DNA of 64,000 nucleotides from the NCBI GenBank assembly GCA_938092135.1, contig CALLJL010000013.1, forward strand, positions 124,001-188,000, written 5' to 3'. The position numbers and the translations under genes are program-made. Below are positions 26,066 through 35,295 of this stretch, one piece after another. The stretch's first letter is position 1; every line of letters begins with the position of its first letter. The notes under the pieces were generated by a model. The model was not told the origin of the DNA. It was given only the letters and a program-made list of their open reading frames with translations, and ran no database searches. The stretch comes from an uncultured bacterium (GTDB lineage Bacteria > Acidobacteriota > Aminicenantia > Aminicenantales > CALLJL01).

Positions 26066-26647
26066 TCAACGCTTCAGGATTCCATAAAAGAGAATATTGA
26101 ATAGACGATCGATATCACCTTCGATTTTATTGATGTCCGGCGATACAGCCCAAATATATTCATAACCTTTTATGGCCATAATTATGGCTTCAGAGGTCAA
26201 ATCTAAATCCTTGACATCGAAAATTCCGGCTTTAACTCCCTCCTCGAGAATTGTTTTGATGGTTTTAATTTCATATTGATCATAATCTTGGCGGATTTTT
26301 TGGATAAAACCATAGGATTCAAAATATCCCTCACGAAAGGTATGGTAAAAATTGGCTAATCGATGCAGAGCCTTTATCCTGGATTTAGCATAAGCCTTGA
26401 GTCGATTAATCGGAGATTCCTCGCGGGCCAGCGCCTGCTCTATTTCTTTCTTCATCATCTGGGCTTCTTTTTCCACCACCGCTCGGAAAATCTCCTCTTT
26501 ATTTTTGAAATAATGATAAAGGGAACTTTTAGCTTTAAAGACAGCCCGGGCAATATCATCCATAGTTGTCTTTTTGAAACCCAAGCGGGAAAAGATTCCC
26601 TGGGCTGTTTCGATTATTTTTTGTTCCAGAAGATTATTTTTTCTCAT
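26066..26647 (-). CDS. TetR-family transcriptional regulator
   Basis: The 193-residue protein has the N-terminal TetR helix-turn-helix (IIETAQGIFSRLGFKKTTMDDIARA, KSSLYHYFKNKEEIFRAVVEKE, about 10-58). A ligand-binding helical domain follows. It heads the operon with the RND exporter and probably represses it until a ligand binds. No ribosome site precedes the ATG; the leader from the predicted promoter is about 20 bases. Confidence 0.92.
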   Translation of the reverse strand: MRKNNLLEQKIIETAQGIFSRLGFKKTTMDDIARAVFKAKSSLYHYFKNKEEIFRAVVEKEAQMMKKEIEQALAREESPINRLKAYAKSRIKALHRLANFYHTFREGYFESYGFIQKIRQDYDQYEIKTIKTILEEGVKAGIFDVKDLDLTSEAIIMAIKGYEYIWAVSPDINKIEGDIDRLFNILFYGILKR

Positions 26648-26676
26648 AAATTTCGACCATTTTGTTAGATTGTTCG

Positions 26677-26705
26677 ATTTTAAAAAAAAATTTTTATTTT
26701 GTCAA
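26677..26705 (-). promoter_or_regulatory. Sigma-70 promoter of the tetR-RND operon
   Basis: On the minus strand a perfect TTGACA, 17-base spacer of A- and T-runs, and TAAAAT lie 30 bases before the tetR start. A TetR site probably overlaps this area, but no clean palindrome was found. Confidence 0.7.
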
Positions 26706-26742
26706 TGAAATTTTTTAATTAATTTAATTTGGCTTTTAGACA

Positions 26743-26748
26743 TATAAT
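26743..26748 (+). promoter_or_regulatory. Candidate -10 element for the DUF6506 gene
   Basis: A perfect TATAAT lies 22 bases before the start codon of the plus-strand gene at 26771. The -35 region (TTAATT) is poor. Confidence 0.35.
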
Positions 26749-26770
26749 AAGAAAATGAAGGAAGTGATTA

Positions 26771-27091
26771 ATGCTATTTAAGGCTTCATTCTTGGCCCAC
26801 GCTCCTGATGCCGACCCGAAAAAGCCTCACTGCCTCCGAGAAACTTCCCTTCATAAGCTTTTCGTCGTCTATGTTAAAAAACAGACTCAAGCTGTTGAAA
26901 TACTTCAAAAAATATCGGCCGAAAAAGGCCTTCATTCGATTCCCCTTTGCCCAGGTTTTACCAACAGGAATGTGGCCGACACTCATGCTGCTGTCGGAGA
27001 TAAGGTAGCTGTTGAGGTTGCTAGAACAGATGGCCCGGACTCGAGAAAAGTTCAAAGGGTGATTAAAGAAATAGGCTGGTTTAAGCCATGA
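26771..27091 (+). CDS. DUF6506 family protein
   Basis: The 106-residue protein matches the DUF6506 pattern as I recall it: MLFKASFLAHAPDADPKKP at the start, LFVVYVKKQTQAVEI, the LCPGFTNRNVADTHAAVGD segment and a closing DGPDSRKVQRVIKEIGWF. No signal or membrane segment is seen, so it should be cytosolic. Function of the family is not known to me. It has an AAGGAAGTG ribosome site and overlaps the HAD-Sua5 gene by 4 bases, so the two are coupled. Confidence 0.8.
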   Translation: MLFKASFLAHAPDADPKKPHCLRETSLHKLFVVYVKKQTQAVEILQKISAEKGLHSIPLCPGFTNRNVADTHAAVGDKVAVEVARTDGPDSRKVQRVIKEIGWFKP

Positions 27092-28608
27092 AAAAGCCCG
27101 CCCTATTTCTTGACCGTGATGGAACTTTAATCGAGGAAAAGGGCTATCTCCACTGGCCTGAAGAAGTGGAATTTTTGCCTGGAGTTTTTCAGGCCTTGAA
27201 AAAAATAAGGGATCGCTATCTTTTCTTCATCGTCACCCATCAGCCTGGCCTGAGCTCCGGCCAGCTTAAACCTGACGAAGTGGAAAAAATAAATAATTTC
27301 ATTAAGGATAGATTGGCTCAGGAAGGAATAATTATTGAAAAAATCTATGTCTGTCCCCACCTCCGGGAAGAAAATTGTGAATGTATTAAACCTAAGCCCT
27401 ATTTTTTGCTTCAGGCAGCTAAGGAATTTAGTCTTGATCTTTTGAATTCCTATGTTATTGGTGACCATCCCGTCGATGTCGAACTTGCTCGTAATGCCGG
27501 CGCTTCAGGTATTTATGTCCTCACCGGACATGGAACCAAACATCTCCACGAGCTCGCTCACTATTTTCCAGTGGCCGCCAATCTGGAAGAAGCCGTTGAT
27601 CTTATCCTCAAAGAAAATGAAGCTCTGATTAAAGCTTCAAAAATTATTCGCCAAGGCGGGGTTGTTGCTTTCCCTACAGAAACGGTTTATGGCCTTGGGG
27701 CTGATGCCTTTAATCCTTTAGCTGTCGCCCGAGTTTTCGAAATCAAGGCCAGGCCCTATTTCGATCCCCTCATCGTTCATATTGCCAGCCGGCAAGACCT
27801 GGAAAAGCTGGCCGAAGGGATTTCAGAAAAAGCTCGCAAACTGGCTGAAAAATTCTGGCCTGGCCCGCTGACCCTTGTTTTACCCAAAAAAAAGGAAGTT
27901 CCAGAAATAGTAACTTCAGGCTTGCCCAGCGTGGCCATAAGGATGCCCAGGCATAATCTTACCCTCAGACTGATTCATAAGGCCGAAACTCCAATTGTCG
28001 GTCCCAGCGCCAATCCCTTTGGCTATTTGAGTCCAACTACTGCCCAGCATGTCAAGGAGCAGCTTGGTTCCAAAGTCGATTTTATTCTTGATGGCGGCCC
28101 CTGTGAGGTAGGCGTGGAATCGACCATCCTCTCCTTTCTTGAAGATGTTCCCCGTCTTTTAAGACCTGGCGGAGTCGCTCTGGAAGAAATAGAAAATTTA
28201 ATAGGCCCGGTTAATTTATCTCCGTCTTCTAAACTCAAGCCTGAAGCCCCAGGCATGTTGCCCCGCCATTATGCGCCTCGCACTCCCACCTGCCTTGATT
28301 GGTCAGAGAAGGATTTCTGGCGCTGGAAAAATCAGGGCAAAAGAATCGGTCTTCTTTCCTTTAGAGGTGAAATGGCATCTCTTCCCTTTGATCAGATTGA
28401 AATTCTTTCACCTAAAGGGGACCTTCGTCAGGCGGCGGCCTCCCTTTTTGCTTCTCTTTATCGGCTGGATAAATCTTCCCTTGATCTTATTCTAGTAGAA
28501 AAAATGCCTGAAATTGGCCTTGGCCGGGCAATCATGGATAGATTAAGACGAGCTAGCTGGCGGCGAAAAAATAAAAACAATCAAAATTCTTTTCCAAATC
28601 TACCCTGA
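27088..28608 (+). CDS. Fusion of a HAD-IIIA phosphatase and a Sua5-type threonylcarbamoyl-AMP synthase
   Basis: The 506-residue protein has two complete enzymes. Residues 1-175 are a HAD-IIIA domain of the GmhB/HisB type: LDRDGTLIEE, VTHQPG, KPKPY, a metal-binding CPHx6CEC and IGDHPVDVE. Residues 180-500 are YrdC/Sua5: IRQGGVVAFPTETVYGLGA, EIKARPYFDPLIVHI, SANPFGYLSPTTA, then the Sua5 linker GMLPRHYAPRTP and C-terminal Sua5 domain. The Sua5 part makes threonylcarbamoyl-AMP for the t6A37 tRNA modification. The HAD substrate is unclear (heptose bisphosphate or histidinol phosphate type). No stop or frameshift separates the parts. It is cotranslated with DUF6506. Confidence 0.92.
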   Translation: MKKPALFLDRDGTLIEEKGYLHWPEEVEFLPGVFQALKKIRDRYLFFIVTHQPGLSSGQLKPDEVEKINNFIKDRLAQEGIIIEKIYVCPHLREENCECIKPKPYFLLQAAKEFSLDLLNSYVIGDHPVDVELARNAGASGIYVLTGHGTKHLHELAHYFPVAANLEEAVDLILKENEALIKASKIIRQGGVVAFPTETVYGLGADAFNPLAVARVFEIKARPYFDPLIVHIASRQDLEKLAEGISEKARKLAEKFWPGPLTLVLPKKKEVPEIVTSGLPSVAIRMPRHNLTLRLIHKAETPIVGPSANPFGYLSPTTAQHVKEQLGSKVDFILDGGPCEVGVESTILSFLEDVPRLLRPGGVALEEIENLIGPVNLSPSSKLKPEAPGMLPRHYAPRTPTCLDWSEKDFWRWKNQGKRIGLLSFRGEMASLPFDQIEILSPKGDLRQAAASLFASLYRLDKSSLDLILVEKMPEIGLGRAIMDRLRRASWRRKNKNNQNSFPNLP

Positions 28609-28651
28609 TCTTCTTTTTTTCAAATCGAATCTAATTTAATAAAGAGAATTC

Positions 28652-29125
28652 TTAACCTTCTTGGAGCAAACAAACGGCCCAGCAAGCCATGGCCTTAAAC
28701 CGGCCAATTTCACCCAGCCTTTCATTAGTTTTCGCTTTAATGCCGAGCCGATCTTCTGAAATTTCGAGAATTGGCGCCAAAGTTTTTTTCATCCTAGGAA
28801 TATGGGGCGAAAGTTTTGGTTTCTCGGTTACAATGACTGAATCAACATAAACTACCTTCATCCCCTTTTTTTTGATTATCTCCATTACCTTTTGCAATAA
28901 AACTGTGCTTCTTATTCCCTTTAGCTTCTTATCAGAAGGCGGAAAGTGTTGCCCAATATCGCCTTCTGCGGCTGCCCCCAATAAAGCGTCGATAATAGCG
29001 TGAATCAGACAATCGCCATCAGAATGGCCAACTAGACCAAAATCAAAGGTGATTTCAATTCCCCCAAGATAAAGGGGTCCACCCTCTTTGATTCGATGAA
29101 GATCATAGCCTATGCCAACCCTCAT
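28652..29125 (-). CDS. ispF: 2-C-methyl-D-erythritol 2,4-cyclodiphosphate synthase IspF
   Basis: The 157-residue enzyme forms MEcPP in the MEP isoprenoid pathway. GIGYDLHRI gives the metal-binding Asp and His, GHSDGDCLIHAIIDALLGA the second His, and DIGQHFPPSD and KTNERLGEIGR are family segments. It overlaps ispD by 23 bases as in many bacteria. The N-terminal MRVGIGYDLH fits the family start. Confidence 0.96.
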   Translation of the reverse strand: MRVGIGYDLHRIKEGGPLYLGGIEITFDFGLVGHSDGDCLIHAIIDALLGAAAEGDIGQHFPPSDKKLKGIRSTVLLQKVMEIIKKKGMKVVYVDSVIVTEKPKLSPHIPRMKKTLAPILEISEDRLGIKAKTNERLGEIGRFKAMACWAVCLLQEG

Positions 29126-29777
29126 TTATCCACACCTCCGCCAATTTAAGATCTTCGGGAGTAGTAATTTTAATATTTTTTGTCTCACCCGGAATAATTT
29201 TGATTCGACCGCCTATTCTTTCAATCAAGCTGGCTTCATCAGGACCATAATAACCATCCTTTTTGGCTTGATGAAAAGCCCTTTCCAAAAGACTTTTTCT
29301 AAAGCCCTGAGGGGTTTGAACTCTAATCAGTCGCTCCCGGTTGAGAGTTCTTATAATAAAATCACCATTAACTATTTTGACTGTGTCTTCAATAGGCACA
29401 GCTGGCACAGCCGCTCCTTCTTTCTCTACCGTTTCTATAATTCGGCTGATCAATTCAGCTGTCACTAGGGGCCTGACGCCATCATGAACTAATACAATTT
29501 CCATTTCCAACGACACAGCTTCAAGGCCCAGGCTGACTGAATCTTGCCTTTGTCTTCCCCCTTTTACTACGGCTTTAATTTTGGGCCATCGAGTTTTAAT
29601 TTCTTCAGCCTGGCTCTCATCGGGCAAAACAATGATGAGCTCATTGATCTGAGGGTGCTCGGCAAAGGCTTTTATGGTCCAATCAACTACGGGCCGACCG
29701 GCTAGGAGGGCAAACTGTTTTGGAGCTCCAAAACGCTGACCTTTTCCTGCCGCCACTATAATTGCCGCCACTTTCAT
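29103..29777 (-). CDS. ispD: 2-C-methyl-D-erythritol 4-phosphate cytidylyltransferase IspD
   Basis: The 224-residue enzyme transfers CMP to MEP. Its N-terminus AAIIVAAGKGQRFGAPKQF carries the CTP-binding Arg and Lys; LVHDGVRPLV, VPAVPIEDTVK and RVQTPQGFRK are further family segments. The start at 29777 (MKVAAII) fits the family; an ATG 21 bases upstream is possible. It directly precedes ispF and follows the PIN/TRAM gene. Confidence 0.95.
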   Translation of the reverse strand: MKVAAIIVAAGKGQRFGAPKQFALLAGRPVVDWTIKAFAEHPQINELIIVLPDESQAEEIKTRWPKIKAVVKGGRQRQDSVSLGLEAVSLEMEIVLVHDGVRPLVTAELISRIIETVEKEGAAVPAVPIEDTVKIVNGDFIIRTLNRERLIRVQTPQGFRKSLLERAFHQAKKDGYYGPDEASLIERIGGRIKIIPGETKNIKITTPEDLKLAEVWINEGWHRL

Positions 29778-29798
29778 GCCTTGCCATCCTGAAAACAT

Positions 29799-30788
29799 TT
29801 AATGAACATCCTCATTATAGCGGCCAAAAATCATTTTGCCGACCGTTGTTTGAAGAACAGAAGTCACCGTAATATCGATTGTCTGACCTATCATTTTCCT
29901 GGAATTATCCACCACCACCATGGTGCCATCGTCAAGGTAACCAACTCCCTGATCCTTTTCTTTGCCTTCCTTCAAAATAAAAACCTTCATGGTTTCGCCG
30001 GGCAAAACTACGGGCCTCATGGCGTTGGCCAGCTCATTAATGTTAAGGACTGCAATACCTCGAAGTTTGGCCACTTTATTAAGATTAATGTCATTGGTAA
30101 TAATTTTGCCATCAAGCTGGCGAGCCAGTTCTATCAGCTTGGAATCAACATCATTAATTTCGGGAAAATCGAGCTCAGAAATGACAACTGAAACCTGACT
30201 CGACCGTTGTAGGCGATCGAGAATATCCAGGCCCCTCCGTCCCCTTTGCCGTTTGAGTTGATCAGGTGAATCAGCAATCTGCTGCAATTCCTTGAGCACA
30301 AATTGAGGTACAACCAAGGTTCCTTCTATAAAACCGGTATCACAGATATCGGCAATCCGGCCATCGATAATTACACTGGTATCAAGAATCTTGTAGCTGC
30401 GGCCAACACTTTTTTCCTGAAAAAATCGGAAAAGATAGGCTGGATTAAGCCATTCTGATTTTAAAGTCCCGACGAGAAAGCCGATATAGGGCATGATGAC
30501 TAAGAAAAAGATTCGAATAAAATGGGTAGTCGAGGAATCACTGGCTATGGTGTGGTAAATTGAGCCAAGAAACCAACCAAGAAAAACTCCAGCAAAGGTA
30601 CCTAAGGTTGATCCCCAGATTACCTTAAATTGGGCTCGACGGATTCTTGTTTCAAGATACATAATAACCAGACCGAGACTTCCGGCCACCGCTGCCGCCA
30701 CCACTCGAGAGAGGCCAAAAAAGGGCGAAAAATAACCGGCCACGGTCAGAAAACCAATAATAATCAGCCTAAAAATTAAAAGAGCCAT
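29799..30788 (-). CDS. PIN/TRAM domain membrane protein (YacL-like)
   Basis: The 329-residue protein has about four N-terminal membrane helices (about 3-20, 27-45, 56-75, 88-108). A PIN nuclease domain follows at about 132-245, with acidic residues in [27 protein letters not shown] and [13 protein letters not shown] domain lies at about 260-325. YacL-type proteins are found next to ispD and radA in many phyla. It may be a membrane-tethered RNase, but activity is not demonstrated. Confidence 0.9.
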   Translation of the reverse strand: MALLIFRLIIIGFLTVAGYFSPFFGLSRVVAAAVAGSLGLVIMYLETRIRRAQFKVIWGSTLGTFAGVFLGWFLGSIYHTIASDSSTTHFIRIFFLVIMPYIGFLVGTLKSEWLNPAYLFRFFQEKSVGRSYKILDTSVIIDGRIADICDTGFIEGTLVVPQFVLKELQQIADSPDQLKRQRGRRGLDILDRLQRSSQVSVVISELDFPEINDVDSKLIELARQLDGKIITNDINLNKVAKLRGIAVLNINELANAMRPVVLPGETMKVFILKEGKEKDQGVGYLDDGTMVVVDNSRKMIGQTIDITVTSVLQTTVGKMIFGRYNEDVH

Positions 30789-30800
30789 CCTGCACCAATC

Positions 30801-32168
30801 CTAGAAAATTATATTAATAGCCTCCCGGAGATTGCTCACTCCGAGAAGGCGAATATTACTTATCTCTTCACTCTCCAGGGAACTAACATTGCCCCGGGGT
30901 AGAATAATCGTCTCAAAGCCCAGAGACTGGGCTTCCTTAATTCGGCTCAGTGGCTGAGCAACCGATCTTATCTCTCCGCTCAGGCCAATTTCACCAAAAA
31001 CCACCGCTTTCGGGGGCATGGCCTTGTTTTTAAGACAAGAAATAACGGCTAAAGCAATGCCCAAGTCAGCTGCAGGCTCATCAATGTTCAAACCACCAGC
31101 TACATTAACATAAATATCGTCGCCTGCAAAGCTGCGGCCAAGACGCTTTTCGAGGATGGCCAGAATCATGGCCGAACGATAATGGTCAAGACCGACTGCC
31201 ATTCGCCGGGGATTACCAGAAAAAAGAGTAGGCGAAACAAGGGCTTGAATCTCAGCCAACATTGGCCTTGACCCTTTTATTGTGGCGACAACCACACTCC
31301 CCGGCTCACCTATAGGCCTTTCTTTAAGAAAGAATTCGGAAGGATTGGGAATGGCCTTAAGCCCCATTGAAGTCATTTCAAAAACAGCCAGCTCCGCTAC
31401 AGAACCAAAACGGTTTTTTAAAGCCCTAAGAACTCTGTGGGCATGGTCCCTCTCACCTTCAAAAAGGAGAACCACATCTACCATATGCTCAAGTGATTTG
31501 GGGCCAGCTAGATTCCCTTCCTTGGTAATGTGGCCGACAAGAAAAGAGGCTATTTGATTTTTCTTGGCCAAGCGAAAGACTTCATTGGCTACCTCTCTCA
31601 CCTGACTAATGGTCCCAGGACTTGAGGTTAGCTTACCCGAATAAATTGTCTGAACTGAATCTATAACCAGGACGCGAGGTTTAAGCCTTTCTGCCAATTG
31701 CAAAATTCTCTCGAGATTGGTCTCAGCCAGAAGATAAAGCTCTCCTTCTTTTATGGCCAGACGATCGCCTCTTATTTTGATTTGTTCAAGGGATTCTTCG
31801 CCCGAAACATAGAGAATTCTCTCGCCTTTTAAGGCTAGATCACGGGAAATCTGGAGAAGAAGGGTGGATTTGCCGATTCCTGGCTCTCCACCGATGAGCA
31901 CCAGGGAACCCACGACTAACCCACCACCGAGAACTTTATTAACCTCCTCCATAGGCAAATGAAGCCTGGGCTTCCTCGTCTCTTTTATCTCCTGATAAAG
32001 AACGGGTTCCTGAACAGGAAATGACGGCTCAAAGGGCCGATTTTCCTTTTCTAATATTTCTTCAATAAAGGAATTCCACTCGCCACAGCTTGGACAGCGG
32101 CCGAGCCACTTGGCTGAATGGAAGCCGCAATTCTGACAAATAAAAAGGCTTTTTTCTTTCACTGTCAT
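30801..32168 (-). CDS. radA: DNA repair/recombination protein RadA
   Basis: The 455-residue protein has an N-terminal zinc finger (FICQNCGFHSAKWLGRCPSCGEW). A RecA-like ATPase with Walker A GGEPGIGKSTLLLQ follows, then the KNRFG motif typical of RadA and a C-terminal Lon-like domain (about 290-455). RadA is a branch-migration helicase in recombination. Its ATG shares one base with the mlaD stop (TAATG), a tight coupling. Confidence 0.96.
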   Translation of the reverse strand: MTVKEKSLFICQNCGFHSAKWLGRCPSCGEWNSFIEEILEKENRPFEPSFPVQEPVLYQEIKETRKPRLHLPMEEVNKVLGGGLVVGSLVLIGGEPGIGKSTLLLQISRDLALKGERILYVSGEESLEQIKIRGDRLAIKEGELYLLAETNLERILQLAERLKPRVLVIDSVQTIYSGKLTSSPGTISQVREVANEVFRLAKKNQIASFLVGHITKEGNLAGPKSLEHMVDVVLLFEGERDHAHRVLRALKNRFGSVAELAVFEMTSMGLKAIPNPSEFFLKERPIGEPGSVVVATIKGSRPMLAEIQALVSPTLFSGNPRRMAVGLDHYRSAMILAILEKRLGRSFAGDDIYVNVAGGLNIDEPAADLGIALAVISCLKNKAMPPKAVVFGEIGLSGEIRSVAQPLSRIKEAQSLGFETIILPRGNVSSLESEEISNIRLLGVSNLREAINIIF

Positions 32169-33490
32169 TATTTTCGAGCTCCAAAACCAAGAAGCAGGCT
32201 TCTTTTGGATTTTACTCCTAAATCATCAACCCCAAAAGTTAAATAAAAATCATTGAAAAGCTCCAGGCGTGAAAAAAGGCGCCATTTCGCGCCATCAGAG
32301 CGATTAAAATTAAATCCTTCAATACTTAAAAAGAGACGATTAGCTAAGGGCCCAGCATCGATTCCTACTCCTAATTCTGATTCGATAATTCCAGCTCTCC
32401 CTTGGAAAGCTCCTATTTTAAGCCCGCTCTGAAAATTCCAGAGAAATCCTTCCCGATTAGGATCTCGGACAAGTCCAAAGGCAAAAAATTTCTGGTTTTC
32501 TCTTCGACCGGGCCAAAAAGATAAAGAAAGCCCGCCGCGCAGCTTTCGAAGTGAAACTAAATAATCCGCCCTAATATCAGGCTCAAAATTGACCGCGGCC
32601 AATTTTTCAGTCAGACTTGAAGCTTTACTTACAGTTTTTTGAGCATGGTCATATAAGCTGGGGTCATTGAGAAGCCGACCCAGGGTGCCCTCGCCTTTTT
32701 CCAATCGGTCAATAAGACGATCGAGATTTTCCACCGTGTTTTTTAACTTTTCACTTAGCTCTGAAATAGCTGTCAGGGACTTATGGATTTGATCCCGGTT
32801 AACCTCAATGAGTTCTTCCAAGCTAGAGGCTACTTCTTGAAGCTTCTGACTAAGTCTTTTTATCTCAAGCCCTAATTCTTCTGTTGTAAGGGAAAAACTA
32901 GCCACTCCCTTTTCAATCTGGGGACGTGATGATTCAAGAAGAGATTGCACTTCCTCACTAATTGAGGCTAAGTTATTAAGGGTAAGAGATAACTTTTCCT
33001 TTTCTTCCGGACCCATCAGACGGCGCAAGGATGAACTTGTCTCTTTTATTGCTTCACCTATTGAAATAAGCTGGGAGCCCAGCTGATCAAAACTTACCGA
33101 TGGAAGGGAGGACATTTCTTCGCCAGGAAGGAGTGAAACTTTTTCTTTTCCCGGCAAAATTTCGATGTGTCTTTCGCCAAGAAGTCCAAGGCTCGCCAGA
33201 AAGGCCTTAGAATCCCGGGGTACTTTGATTTCAGGATAAATGCTCATTGTGATCAAGGCTCTGTTTTCAACCAATTTAATATCTTTAACATAGCCAATTT
33301 TTACGCCCGCGAGACGAATCGTGGTATGTTTTTCAATTCCTAAGGCCGAATCAAAGGAACATAATAAAGGGTAACCAGCTGGTTTAAAAAGGCGGCTCAA
33401 ATCACCCACAACAAAAATAAAAAGGGCTAAAATAAGAAGAGTTACGCCTAAAAACAAACCTATTTTGGCTTCCCGGCTAAGTTTCCACAT
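32168..33490 (-). CDS. mlaD: MlaD/Mce-domain lipid transport protein
   Basis: The 440-residue protein has one N-terminal membrane helix (about 10-29). An Mce/MlaD domain follows at about 38-115 (LLCSFDSALGIEKHTTIRLAGVKIGYVKDI). A long helical coiled-coil region spans about 135-290 and a beta-rich tail about 300-440. The tail is longer than in E. coli MlaD. It belongs with the upstream mlaF and mlaE genes, forming a phospholipid or other lipid ABC transporter between membranes. A 231-base gap separates it from mlaF. Confidence 0.88.
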   Translation of the reverse strand: MWKLSREAKIGLFLGVTLLILALFIFVVGDLSRLFKPAGYPLLCSFDSALGIEKHTTIRLAGVKIGYVKDIKLVENRALITMSIYPEIKVPRDSKAFLASLGLLGERHIEILPGKEKVSLLPGEEMSSLPSVSFDQLGSQLISIGEAIKETSSSLRRLMGPEEKEKLSLTLNNLASISEEVQSLLESSRPQIEKGVASFSLTTEELGLEIKRLSQKLQEVASSLEELIEVNRDQIHKSLTAISELSEKLKNTVENLDRLIDRLEKGEGTLGRLLNDPSLYDHAQKTVSKASSLTEKLAAVNFEPDIRADYLVSLRKLRGGLSLSFWPGRRENQKFFAFGLVRDPNREGFLWNFQSGLKIGAFQGRAGIIESELGVGIDAGPLANRLFLSIEGFNFNRSDGAKWRLFSRLELFNDFYLTFGVDDLGVKSKRSLLLGFGARK

Positions 33491-33721
33491 TTTTTAGGCC
33501 TGCCTATTTTGACTTTACCACAATTGCCCGCTAGCTTCCATTCCCCTTTTCCTTCTCTTGGCCATTCGGCGATAAGTTAGCTTTTTCTCTTTTAATCATC
33601 TATTCCCCTTTTAAATATGGCCTTTTTTGACCTCATTAAAAAATAATTTTTTACAAGCCAGGGAGTTATATATATTCTTTCCCAATCTATCTAAGGAAAT
33701 TAAGGAAAGATCGCGATTTCT

Positions 33722-34501
33722 CTACCAGCTTTCAATCGGTCCTGAGGCTTCACCACGGATAAATTGCTGAACAATGGCATTATCGCTTTTTCGGATTTCA
33801 TCGGGAGTCCCGACTTCAATTATTCGTCCACCGTAGAGCATAGCAATTCTATCAGCTACCCGATAAGCGCTGGCCATATCATGGGTAATGACAATTGAAG
33901 TCATCCCCAATTCTTTTTTGAATTGGTTAATCATTTCATTTATGGCATCGGCTCTGATAGGGTCAATTCCCGTAGAAGGTTCATCATAGAGCATAATTTC
34001 TGGCCGATAGGCGATGGCCCGAGCTAAGCCAACCCTTTTTTTCATTCCCCCGCTTAGCTGGTGGGGCATCAGATTTTCCACTCCCCTAAGCCCCACAAGC
34101 TCAAGGGATTGGCGGACAATTTTTCTGATTTCATCTTCCTTAAGCTTGAGATGTCTTTTTAGTCCAAAGGCAACATTTTCGGCCACGGTCATGGAATCAA
34201 AAAGGGCGGCTCCTTGAAAAACCATACCTAGCTTTCGATTGAGTCGAAGCCTTTCTTCTTCATTTAGTCCTGTAATTTCAAGGCCATCAAGATAAATTTC
34301 ACCTCGGTCAGGCTTCATAATTCCAATAATGAGTTTGAGGAGGACACTTTTTCCAGCCCCGCTCTGGCCGATGACGACCATGGTCTCCCCTTTTTTCACT
34401 TCCAGATCAATTCCAGCTAGGACAGGCTTGTTGCCGAAAGATTTATGGAGATCCTTGATTTTAATCATAATCTGATTCTGCCGGTCCATCTCTTTAATCA
34501 T
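33722..34501 (-). CDS. mlaF: MlaF-type ABC transporter ATPase
   Basis: The 259-residue ATPase has Walker A GQSGAGKSVLLK, signature LSGGMKKRVGLARAIA, Walker B IMLYDEPSTGIDP and H-loop ITHDMASAYR, all typical of MlaF/TtgA-type ATPases. It overlaps mlaE by 4 bases (ATGA). The start could also be the internal ATG of QIMIKIKDL, but the coupling favours 34501. Confidence 0.94.
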   Translation of the reverse strand: MIKEMDRQNQIMIKIKDLHKSFGNKPVLAGIDLEVKKGETMVVIGQSGAGKSVLLKLIIGIMKPDRGEIYLDGLEITGLNEEERLRLNRKLGMVFQGAALFDSMTVAENVAFGLKRHLKLKEDEIRKIVRQSLELVGLRGVENLMPHQLSGGMKKRVGLARAIAYRPEIMLYDEPSTGIDPIRADAINEMINQFKKELGMTSIVITHDMASAYRVADRIAMLYGGRIIEVGTPDEIRKSDNAIVQQFIRGEASGPIESW

Positions 34502-35289
34502 CGGCCACTCAAGCTCGCGGGCATAGCCTTGCTCATGAAGAAATTAATAATCAGAATGGAAATCGAACTGATAACCACTGTTTTGGTGGTTGCCCGACCA
34601 ACACCTTCAGCTCCCCCCTCAGCTTTCAATCCCTGCCAGCAACCTACAATAGCGATGATGAGTCCAAAAACAGCCGCTTTGATTACCCCGCTAATTACAT
34701 CCCAGAGTTCCAGGAACATCAGCGTTTGGCTCACATAAATTGTTCGGTTGACGCCCATAAGAACAACATTATAGAAATAACCAAAGAATAGACCAATTAA
34801 ATCGCCATAAAGAGTAAGACATGGCAGAGTGATAAAAGAGGCCAAAGTTCGAGGTACAACCAAAAAACGGATGGGATCAGCTCCTAAACTGATCAGAGCA
34901 TCCACCTGTTCAGTTATTTTCATGGTTCCTATTTCTGCGGCCATGGAAGAACCGGCTCGTCCCGCCACCATCAGCCCAACCAAGATAGGAATTATCTCCT
35001 TGCATAGTCCGAGACCCAAGGCAGGCCCTGTATAGGCTTCTGTTCCTGGTCCGATATAGCGATGAAAACCTACATACATCTGAAGGCCAAAAACAAGTCC
35101 GGCAAAGGCGGCAGTGAGAGAAACGACAGGCAGAGATTGGACGCCAATTATTTCTAATTGATTAACGAAATTTCTCCCTTCCCAGGGTCGGCTAAACAAA
35201 GCCCTGATGGTGCGAATTAACAAGAGGGCAATTTCACCCAGATTGGTTATGAAATTTTCGAAGGGCGATGAAGCGAATAGACGATTCAT
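34498..35289 (-). CDS. mlaE: MlaE-type ABC transporter permease
   Basis: The 263-residue protein has five or so membrane helices and the MlaE signature (GLVFGLQMYVGF, GRAGSSMAAEIGTMKITEQVDALISLGADPIRFLVVPR). MlaE with MlaF and MlaD moves lipids between inner and outer membrane. It starts 6 bases after dnaB stops, so it is in the same transcript. No MlaB or MlaC gene was seen nearby. Confidence 0.95.
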   Translation of the reverse strand: MNRLFASSPFENFITNLGEIALLLIRTIRALFSRPWEGRNFVNQLEIIGVQSLPVVSLTAAFAGLVFGLQMYVGFHRYIGPGTEAYTGPALGLGLCKEIIPILVGLMVAGRAGSSMAAEIGTMKITEQVDALISLGADPIRFLVVPRTLASFITLPCLTLYGDLIGLFFGYFYNVVLMGVNRTIYVSQTLMFLELWDVISGVIKAAVFGLIIAIVGCWQGLKAEGGAEGVGRATTKTVVISSISILIINFFMSKAMPASLSGR

Positions 35290-35295
35290 TTGGCT

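Noticed and set aside
29126-29134. Perfect DnaA box TTATCCACA
   Set aside because: Single copy at the ispD 3' end/ispF start, inside coding sequence and without neighbours; the cluster before dnaA is the better origin candidate.
33491-33721. Gene or terminator in the 231-base gap between mlaF and mlaD
   Set aside because: Only AT-rich sequence with short imperfect hairpins; no open frame with a start signal.
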